A stretch of 39,841 bases of DNA, taken from the NCBI GenBank assembly GCA_963626285.1, contig CAVFWQ010000009.1:1-39841 (forward strand), read 5' to 3'. Made by a program: the position numbers and the translations under genes. The stretch comes from CAVDRM01 sp963626285. Its GTDB lineage: Bacteria; Bacillota; Clostridia; Christensenellales; Aristaeellaceae. The notes under the pieces are model-generated. The model saw only the letters and a list, made by a program, of their open reading frames with translations. It was not told where the DNA came from and made no database searches. Within the stretch, counting starts at the first letter, position 1; every line of letters begins with the position of its first letter. This document shows, one piece after another, positions 34,617 through 39,841 of the stretch.

Positions 34617-35693
34617 CTATTCCTTTGTGCGGTTCGGCACCGTGCCGGTCGTGCTGCGAACGATGAGCTGCGGCGTATACTCGATTTTGTTGAGGTAAGG
34701 CGTGGGAATGGCCGCAGGCAGGCTGTGCGATACGATCATATCGACCGCCGCCCGGCAGCGCATGTGCAGATGATGGTCAATGGTCGTTAATGCGGGCGAC
34801 GAGATGCGGGCGGAAAAAATATTGTCAAAACCGCAAACGGAAAAATCCTGCGGCACTTTCAGGCCCTGCTCAGCCAATTCTCCGAGGATGCCAAGCGCCG
34901 TCATGTCATTGACGCCGATCAAGGCCGTTGCATGGGTCTTCCTGCGAATCAGTTCTGCCGTGAGCTGGCGTCCCACGCTGTATTCATAGGGGATACCGCT
35001 GTCCTGCGTATCGGCCTCGGCCAGCTTTTCCGCCGCAAGCACCTCCAGCCCATCCTTGATGCCGTGCGATTCGAGCTGATGCCGCATTCCCGCCAGACGC
35101 TGTTCGCGTGCCAAGGTAAACTGATTGAAGGGAGTTGAAATAAACACCAGCTTGCGATGGCCGAGCTGATAAAGATGCTCCGCTAACATGGCGCCTGCCG
35201 TCAAATTGCTCAGTTCAATAGAGCAAATAGCCAAATCATCATATTTTTCCCCAATGATGACCACGGGCGTTGCGGCGTTGATTTGCTCTACAAGCCGGGG
35301 AAAGCTGGGCAAAAAGGTGTAGATGATGCCGTCAACCTGACTGACCGCAAATGTATCCAGATAGTATTTTTCCAAGTTGGGCTGGCGAAAGGTATTGCAG
35401 ACAATGACGCGATACCGGAGCGTATCGGCGTACTCCTCTACGGCCTGAATCAGTTCGGAATAAAACTGATTGGTCAGCGTCGGCGTGAGTACAAGCAGCA
35501 GATGATTATCCTCTTTATGCTGCTGTTTTTTACGGGGGGCAAGCTGATAATTTAATTGCCGGGCGGCCTTCAGTACGCGTTCCCGCGTCTCATTGCTGAA
35601 GGAAATCTTATCGCTGTTGTTTAAAATCAGCGACACCGTTGTCTGCGATACGCCCGCAAGCGCCGCCACATCCTGAGAAGTTGGCTTCTTCAT
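34617..35693 (-). CDS. LacI family transcriptional regulator
   Basis: Sugar-responsive repressor. The N-terminal helix-turn-helix TSQDVAALAGVSQTTVSLILNN (5-26) and hinge helix up to about residue 60 are canonical; the remaining 300 residues are a periplasmic-binding-like effector domain (HLLLVLTPTLTNQFYSELIQ; TPVVIIGEKYDD; ALIGVNDMTALGILGEL; SVCGFDNIFSARISSPALTTIDHHL). Length 358 residues. AAGGGG lies about 9 bases before the ATG. It diverges from the PfkB operon and has a perfect 26-base palindrome over its own -10, so it probably represses itself and likely the adjacent operon. The effector is unknown. Confidence 0.95.
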   Translation of the reverse strand: MKKPTSQDVAALAGVSQTTVSLILNNSDKISFSNETRERVLKAARQLNYQLAPRKKQQHKEDNHLLLVLTPTLTNQFYSELIQAVEEYADTLRYRVIVCNTFRQPNLEKYYLDTFAVSQVDGIIYTFLPSFPRLVEQINAATPVVIIGEKYDDLAICSIELSNLTAGAMLAEHLYQLGHRKLVFISTPFNQFTLAREQRLAGMRHQLESHGIKDGLEVLAAEKLAEADTQDSGIPYEYSVGRQLTAELIRRKTHATALIGVNDMTALGILGELAEQGLKVPQDFSVCGFDNIFSARISSPALTTIDHHLHMRCRAAVDMIVSHSLPAAIPTPYLNKIEYTPQLIVRSTTGTVPNRTKE

Positions 35694-35714
35694 TCAGCCA
35701 GCCCCTTTCCGCAT

Positions 35715-35740
35715 ATTCTGATATAATATTATATCAGAAT
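35715..35740. promoter_or_regulatory. Perfect 26-base palindrome, LacI autoregulatory operator
   Basis: Arms 35715-35727 and 35728-35740 (ATTCTGATATAAT and its exact complement) form an uninterrupted palindrome, 22 bases before the LacI start. It contains the probable -10 of the LacI promoter. It lacks the central CG of classic LacI operators. Confidence 0.75.
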
Positions 35741-35754
35741 TACTAAGAAGTCAA
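35726..35754 (-). promoter_or_regulatory. Sigma-A-type promoter of the LacI gene
   Basis: On the minus strand TTGACT (35754-35749), 17 bases, TAATAT (35731-35726); TATAAT two bases earlier would give a 15-base spacer. The -10 is inside the palindrome, as expected for autorepression. Confidence 0.65.
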
Positions 35755-35803
35755 ACGAAAGACCGCCGAAACTGCCCGTTTTTGAAAAAAATGCAGTTTT
35801 TCA

Positions 35804-35832
35804 TTGACATTTCGGCGGATTAGATATATACT
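35804..35832 (+). promoter_or_regulatory. Sigma-A promoter of the PfkB operon
   Basis: TTGACA (35804-35809), 17-base spacer, TATACT (35827-35832) is near consensus. The leader of about 50 bases is very AT-rich (35839-35876) and could hold an operator. Confidence 0.8.
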
Positions 35833-35888
35833 TTGTTTGAAATTATTATTTATAATTGATATTATTACTAAATGATAAAGGAGTCCGT

Positions 35889-36890
35889 ATGATAAGCGAT
35901 ACAGTACTAAAGGGAGAGCGGAAGCCGATCCTCGCCTTGGGAGAGCTGTTGGTGGATCTTGTGCCGGAGCAGGAGAACATGCGCATCGAGGATGCCGGCT
36001 CTGTCCTCAAGACCGCCAGCGGTTCAGCGGGCATTTTTGCCTGTGCCGCTTCCCTTCTTGGTGCGCAGAGCGGCTTCATCGGCAAAATCGGCGTTGACAG
36101 TTTAAGCCGTATGGTCACAAAAGCGTTAAGCGCTCAAAATGTCGATATGTCGCACCTTATTGTTTCCGATGAGGGACAAATCGGGCTGGCTTTTTTGGAG
36201 TATCTGCCGGACGGACGAAATTATCAGTATTACCGCAATCGCTCCGTAGGCAGTCTTCTTCGAGCCGACGAGCTGGATGAAGCATACATCGGCAGCGCTT
36301 ACGCCGTTCACTTTCCCGGTATGCTGCTGGAACTGACGAAGGAAATGCGGGGAGCGTGTATCAGCCTGGTCGAGCTTGCACACAAGCACGGCGTTCTTGT
36401 TTCGTTTGACCCCAATATTCGCCGGGAGCTGTCCGACGATAAAGCGGCACGCGAAAGGCTGCTCTGGGCAGTGCATAATGCGGATATTATCGCCCCTACG
36501 CTGGCTGAAGGACAGCTTCTGACCGGCAAAACCGATATTGGCGACGTTCTGCATTCCCTGCACGCCATGGGGCCGCGTGTGGTGGCGCTCACGCGGGATA
36601 AGGACGGCGCTGTCATCAGCAAGGACGGCATGGTCGCAGTAGCGGCAGGCATCCGTTGTCCTCCCGTAGACCCGACCGGAGCGGGCGATACATTGGCTGC
36701 GGCGCTGTGTGTCGGTTTGCAGGAGGATATGCCGCTTGAACGCCTGGCCGCATTTTGCAATTGCGCGGGTACGCTGGTCATCACGCGGCGCGGCGCTATC
36801 GGAATGGCCTTGCCGACACGAACGCAGGTAGAGGAAATGATGGCTTCCGGCGTGTGCAGGGTCACCATGTGTTCACCGGCAGATGTATAA
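35889..36890 (+). CDS. PfkB family carbohydrate kinase
   Basis: ATP-dependent sugar kinase of the ribokinase fold (fructokinase or 2-keto-3-deoxygluconate-kinase like). N-terminal ILALGELLVDLVPEQ, the substrate-lid region with SGSAGIFACAASLLGAQSGFIGKIG, and the second PfkB signature DPTGAGDTLAAAL with the catalytic Asp. Length 333 residues. The ATG at 35889 has AAAGGAG 5 bases upstream; the frame could be opened at a TTG at 35856 but that would contain the binding site. First gene of a three-gene operon with an HpaI-type aldolase, which favours a 2-keto-3-deoxy-sugar-acid substrate (inference). Confidence 0.92.
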   Translation: MISDTVLKGERKPILALGELLVDLVPEQENMRIEDAGSVLKTASGSAGIFACAASLLGAQSGFIGKIGVDSLSRMVTKALSAQNVDMSHLIVSDEGQIGLAFLEYLPDGRNYQYYRNRSVGSLLRADELDEAYIGSAYAVHFPGMLLELTKEMRGACISLVELAHKHGVLVSFDPNIRRELSDDKAARERLLWAVHNADIIAPTLAEGQLLTGKTDIGDVLHSLHAMGPRVVALTRDKDGAVISKDGMVAVAAGIRCPPVDPTGAGDTLAAALCVGLQEDMPLERLAAFCNCAGTLVITRRGAIGMALPTRTQVEEMMASGVCRVTMCSPADV

Positions 36891-36905
36891 AAAAGGAGTG
36901 TATGT

Positions 36906-37679
36906 ATGATGCAGAACTTAAAGCAGAGACTTCGCGGCGGCGAACAGGTGCTCGGAACAATGGTGACCACTTTCACCAGCCCTGACATTGCCAAAATCCT
37001 GAAAAACTGCGGCTTTGACTTTTTCATCGTAGACTGCGAACACGGCTCATTCACCACCCGTGAGGTCGCCAACATCATCGCCGAGGCGCGCGGCGCATCC
37101 ATTCCCGCCCTTGTGCGCATTCCTGAAATGCGCCGTGAGCATGCGCTGAAATGTATGGAGATGGGCGCTTCCGGTCTGCTCCTGCCGAATACGGAAACGG
37201 CTGAGCAGGCTCAAATGCTCGTTGACTGCACGAAATATGCGCCGATGGGACATCGCGGTGTCTCTCTGTCAAGGCCGCATACGGATTTTCAAAAGGTCAA
37301 CGGTTCCGAATATATGCAGGAAGCCAATGAGCAAACCCTTCTCATGTGCCAAATCGAGTCGCGCCTCGGCGTCCGGAACATCGAAGAAATCATGGCTGTA
37401 GACGGCATTGATGTCGGGTTTATCGGCCCAAACGATATGTCTCAGGACTATGGCATTCTGGGGCAATTTACGCATCATGACATTGTCGCTGCGTTTGAAC
37501 GGGTTATCGAGGCAGCCGAGCGTCACGGAAAGTGGAGCGGCGTTCATTTCGGCTCTGCCGAGCCCCTAAAGCCGTGGCTGAAACGCGGGATGCAAATCAA
37601 TATGTGGAACAGCGACATCGGGCTTTTGGCGCTTGGCGCTAAGGCGATCGGCGATTTGCGCGGAGGCAATGCGAAATGA
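36906..37679 (+). CDS. HpcH/HpaI family aldolase
   Basis: Metal-dependent class II pyruvate aldolase, retro-aldol cleavage of 2-keto-3-deoxy acids to pyruvate or its phosphate plus an aldehyde. GFDFFIVDCEHGSF carries catalytic His46; LVRIPE holds the conserved Arg; metal ligands are Glu in CQIESRLGV and Asp in FIGPNDMSQDYG; GHRGVSLSRP is the usual loop. Length 257 residues. GGAG lies 7 bases before the ATG at 36906 (a second ATG follows at once). It is 15 bases after the PfkB gene and overlaps the dehydrogenase by 4 bases. Confidence 0.93.
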   Translation: MMQNLKQRLRGGEQVLGTMVTTFTSPDIAKILKNCGFDFFIVDCEHGSFTTREVANIIAEARGASIPALVRIPEMRREHALKCMEMGASGLLLPNTETAEQAQMLVDCTKYAPMGHRGVSLSRPHTDFQKVNGSEYMQEANEQTLLMCQIESRLGVRNIEEIMAVDGIDVGFIGPNDMSQDYGILGQFTHHDIVAAFERVIEAAERHGKWSGVHFGSAEPLKPWLKRGMQINMWNSDIGLLALGAKAIGDLRGGNAK

Positions 37680-38641
37680 AAATCGTTATCTTGGACGGAT
37701 ATACCGAAAATCCGGGAGATTTAAGCTGGGAAGGTTTTCAGGCTTTCGGTGAATTAACCGTATATGACCGCACGCCTTTTCAGGATGGCAATGCCGAAAT
37801 CATTCGGCGCGCAAAGGGCGCAGAGATCGTCATCGTCAACAAGACGCCTCTTTCCGCGGAAACGCTGTCTGCTCTTGCCCCGCAGCTTCGTTATATCGGC
37901 GTGCTGGCAACAGGCTATAACATTGTGGATACGGCTGCAGCGGCCGCGCAAGGCGTACCTGTTTGCAATATTCCGACCTACGGAACGACCGCCGTCGCGC
38001 AATATACCATGGCGCTTCTTTTGGAATTGTGCCATCATGTAGGAGAACACAGCCGTTCCGTCAAAAACGGCGACTGGTCTCGCTGCCCCGATTTCTGCTA
38101 TTGGAATACGCCGCTGATCGAATTGGCCGGAAAAACCTTCGGCATAATCGGATACGGGCGTATCGGCAAAGCGACAGCCCGCTTAGCGGCAGCCTTCGGC
38201 ATGGATGTTCTGGCCTATGATGCTTATGCGGCAGGCGACGAAAATGCCCGTATGGTCACTTTGAACGAACTCTACGAAAAAAGTGACATTATCAGTCTGC
38301 ATTGCCCGCTGCTAAAGGAAACGCAGGGAATGATAAACGCGGAAAGCATTGCCAAAATGAAAAACGGCGTGATGCTGCTCAACACCTCTCGCGGCCCGCT
38401 CATTGCAGAAGACGACTTAGCCGAAGCGCTCCAAACGGGAAAGGTTGCGGCCGGCGCAATGGATGTGCTTTCCGATGAGCCGGCACGCGAAGGCTGCCCT
38501 TTGCTTGCCTTGGAAAATTGCCTCATTACGCCGCATATCGCTTGGGCGCCGAAGGAAAGCCGTCAGCGCCTTATGAATATCGCAGTGGAAAACCTGTGCG
38601 CCTTTTTAGCCGGAAATCCGCAGAATGTTGTCGATCGGTAA
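37676..38641 (+). CDS. D-2-hydroxyacid dehydrogenase (NAD)
   Basis: Oxidoreductase converting a 2-hydroxy acid and 2-keto acid, such as glycerate/hydroxypyruvate. NAD motif TFGIIGYGRIGKATARLAAAFG, catalytic Arg in LLNTSRGPLI, Glu in MDVLSDEPAREG and His in LITPHIAWAPKESR. Length 321 residues. Start overlaps the aldolase stop (ATGA) with GGAGG 9 bases upstream. As last gene of the operon it may reduce or oxidise a product of the aldolase step. Confidence 0.94.
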   Translation: MKIVILDGYTENPGDLSWEGFQAFGELTVYDRTPFQDGNAEIIRRAKGAEIVIVNKTPLSAETLSALAPQLRYIGVLATGYNIVDTAAAAAQGVPVCNIPTYGTTAVAQYTMALLLELCHHVGEHSRSVKNGDWSRCPDFCYWNTPLIELAGKTFGIIGYGRIGKATARLAAAFGMDVLAYDAYAAGDENARMVTLNELYEKSDIISLHCPLLKETQGMINAESIAKMKNGVMLLNTSRGPLIAEDDLAEALQTGKVAAGAMDVLSDEPAREGCPLLALENCLITPHIAWAPKESRQRLMNIAVENLCAFLAGNPQNVVDR

Positions 38642-38716
38642 AAATTTAATGCGATAACATCGGAAAGGCCGTATAGTCGCATCGTTGTTCGATTTTCCTC
38701 ACTTTACTGATTGAGA

Positions 38717-38753
38717 GGGAGCTGTCTTGCTGAAATCAAGCAAGGCAGCTCCC
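38717..38753. other. Long stem-loop after the PfkB-aldolase operon
   Basis: GGGAGCTGTCTTGCT (38717-38731) pairs with AGCAAGGCAGCTCCC (38739-38753), 15 pairs with one G-T, loop GAAATCA. It is 75 bases past the dehydrogenase stop and lacks a U-tract on either strand, so a terminator role is uncertain. The rest of 38642-38845 shows nothing clear. Confidence 0.6.
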
Positions 38754-38845
38754 GAAAAACACGCATATTATCTATTTTAGGGCTGTTTGGGGTGGCCTTT
38801 TGTCTTTTTGCTTTGCCTCGTTTATTGGCTGTCCTCTTCATAGGT

Positions 38846-39079
38846 CTACCGGCGCAGAAGGAGATGCCCGTCTTTTTCCTCCCTGACTACGCAGCCGAAG
38901 TAATCGTCCGACGCTTCCGTTACGCCTTCTGGAAGCAGCCAGCCCCAAAGGTCAAACGCTGCCATGCCGTCAATCAAATGGTCACTCTCATGCCCGTCTG
39001 GGTCTCCGATGACAAATGTGCAATTTTGCTCGTGCGCCCACTGCTCAACACGCCGGATAAATAGCTGCTCACCGTTCAT
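38846..39079 (-). CDS. Small protein of unknown function (77 aa)
   Basis: Not recognised. An acidic protein with WAHEQNCTFVIGDPDGHESDH, FDLWGWLLPEGVTEASDDYFG and a Lys/Arg-rich end; no membrane helix or signal peptide. AAAGGAG lies about 9 bases before the ATG. It is the last of four short minus-strand genes spaced by a few bases, so it is probably co-transcribed. The plus-strand frame across the same bases lacks a binding site. Confidence 0.6.
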   Translation of the reverse strand: MNGEQLFIRRVEQWAHEQNCTFVIGDPDGHESDHLIDGMAAFDLWGWLLPEGVTEASDDYFGCVVREEKDGHLLLRR

Positions 39080-39103
39080 TTTTCGGTCTCCTTTGCTTGA
39101 GCA

Positions 39104-39331
39104 TCAGCTTTGTAAGTACCGTTTTTCCAGATCCATCCCCAAACCGTAACCAGCGGGGTCAAGGTCGCCCATGATGATGTCGTCCTTGATCGTGTCAAGG
39201 ACTTCGTAATAGACGGCTTTTCGCGCCTCGTAATACTCATCACCGGAATATGTCTTCGATTCATTGAGCGCTTCATCCGCGTTTTCAATCAATCTTTGAA
39301 TGGTGGCTTTTAATACATCGTCTCCGCTCAT
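39104..39331 (-). CDS. Small helical protein of unknown function (75 aa)
   Basis: Not recognised. An acidic, mostly helical sequence (LKATIQRLIENADEALNES; EYYEARKAVYYEVLDTIKDD) without membrane segments. GAGGGGCG precedes the ATG, and the preceding frame ends inside the start codon (ATGA), showing coupled translation with the broken gene upstream. A gap of 24 bases separates it from the following small gene. Such short ORFs are common in mobile or phage-derived segments, but nothing here proves that. Confidence 0.65.
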   Translation of the reverse strand: MSGDDVLKATIQRLIENADEALNESKTYSGDEYYEARKAVYYEVLDTIKDDIIMGDLDPAGYGLGMDLEKRYLQS

Positions 39332-39539
39332 CGTTCGCCCCTCCTCTTTGATTCTGCTTCGCGCCTTGCTAAAGATTTACGGAAACCGTTGATCTCCTTT
39401 TGCCAATGGTTAAGCAAACCGCGCCGCCGTCCTTCGTCCTTTGCCTCCCACTCAGCATCATGCCCCGCCGAAAAATCGATTTTTTCTTTATGCTGCGCAA
39501 TGCGTTTTTCGTATTCGATGCCAACGCTTCAGTCAGCAT
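39328..39539 (-). pseudogene. Frameshifted small gene (about 70 aa)
   Basis: From the ATG at 39539 the frame reads MLTEALA and then continues 56 codons to an early stop, while the adjacent frame gives a better sequence EYEKRIAQHKEKIDF...SLARREAESKRRGER that runs to a stop overlapping the next ATG (ATGA at 39331-39328). The better frame has no normal start and is preceded by a stop just upstream. The span of 212 bases is one short of a codon multiple, so one missing base near 39515-39525 would restore a 70-residue protein. It may be a real frameshift or a sequencing error. Highly charged, Lys/Arg/Glu-rich; function unknown. Confidence 0.55.
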
Positions 39540-39550
39540 AGTGTCACCCT

Positions 39551-39799
39551 TTACAGCATCTTCATTTCCCCGATGCGCTCCGCGATCGGTTTTCCGTCAA
39601 TGAGGTAATGGTCTACAAGGTCAGCGCCGTCTTTGAATTGTTGTCCTTTGTTAGGGTCAATGGTGATGTTTGAAATATAAGGGCCGCCATCGTACCAACC
39701 GAGAATGGTGAATTTTTGACCGCAACACTTAAATTCAACATCATCGCCGAAATCGATGCGGGCTGCCAATGTCTCCCGCGTCAGTTCCACGGAAATCAA
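39551..39799 (-). CDS. Small protein of unknown function (82 aa)
   Basis: Not recognised. Starts VELTRETLAARIDFGDDVEFKC and has beta-rich FTILGWYDGGPYISNITIDP, then VDHYLIDGKPIAERIG; it resembles short hypothetical proteins often seen beside mobile regions in Clostridia. Start is TTG at 39799 with GGAGG 10 bases upstream (39821-39810 area), no in-frame ATG. Followed after 11 bases by the frameshifted gene. Confidence 0.6.
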   Translation of the reverse strand: MISVELTRETLAARIDFGDDVEFKCCGQKFTILGWYDGGPYISNITIDPNKGQQFKDGADLVDHYLIDGKPIAERIGEMKML

Positions 39800-39841
39800 T
39801 TTTCACAAACCTCCTCGGTTAGTCTTTTTAAAAGGCGAAAA

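Noticed and set aside
38711..39064. 117-codon plus-strand frame with a hydrophobic stretch
   Set aside because: Begins inside the hairpin, has no ribosome binding site and runs antisense to a small gene with a good one.
1..39841. CRISPR arrays, tRNA, rRNA and transposases
   Set aside because: No regularly spaced repeats, cloverleaf-like segments or transposase motifs were found on reading the sequence; a covariance search was not possible.

Overview
This window is almost entirely a glycan-utilisation locus from a Gram-positive-type gut or environmental bacterium, most likely Bacillota, class Clostridia. The grounds are good AGGAGG-type ribosome binding sites, YesM/YesN-type two-component genes, Lpl/Ytc-type CUT1 sugar permease pairs without their own ATPase, LacI and AraC regulators, and moderately GC-rich coding sequence. 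The species cannot be named from the sequence. No rRNA, tRNA, CRISPR array or insertion sequence was seen.

Layout. (1) 1-2508: a sensor histidine kinase, cut by the window edge, and its AraC-type response regulator, closed by a bidirectional terminator. (2) 7636-2581, minus strand: three presumed cytoplasmic glycan enzymes (a glutaminase-like six-hairpin protein, a GH20-like beta-hexosaminidase, and a deacetylase-like protein with an Ig-like front domain). They diverge from an AraC regulator that leads a plus-strand run with a GH2 enzyme and a small lectin-fold protein (7766-11670). (3) 11911-17163: transporter 1 (two permeases and a solute-binding protein), a terminator hairpin, then a GH123/DUF4091-like enzyme. 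(4) 26617-17227, minus strand: transporter 2 (two permeases and a solute-binding protein), a terminator hairpin, then a PHP-domain protein, a sialate-O-acetylesterase-type SGNH esterase, an unrecognised large putative glycosidase and a BNR/sialidase-fold protein. (5) 26868-34514, divergent from it: a catabolic operon with Gfo/Idh/MocA dehydrogenase, class II aldolase, FGGY kinase, AraA/FucI-like isomerase, an unusual class III aminotransferase and a second Gfo/Idh/MocA dehydrogenase. (6) 35693-34617, a LacI regulator, divergent from 35889-38641: PfkB kinase, HpaI-type aldolase and D-2-hydroxyacid dehydrogenase. (7) 38846-39799: four tiny minus-strand genes of unknown function, one apparently frameshifted, which look unrelated to the sugar locus.

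Working model (inference). Two importers take up oligosaccharides with help from an ATPase encoded elsewhere. Intracellular esterase, GH2, GH20-like, GH123-like, sialidase-fold and novel hydrolases take them apart. The released monosaccharides are oxidised, isomerised, phosphorylated and split by two aldolases. Two hydrolases keep Asp-Glu pairs typical of 2-acetamido-assisted catalysis, and an O-acetyl esterase is present, so the glycan probably contains HexNAc and O-acetyl groups. The isomerase, kinase and aldolase point to an additional deoxyhexose, pentose or unusual ketose. The exact substrate cannot be read from the sequence. The most novel parts are the aminotransferase-containing catabolic operon and the unassigned 676-residue enzyme.
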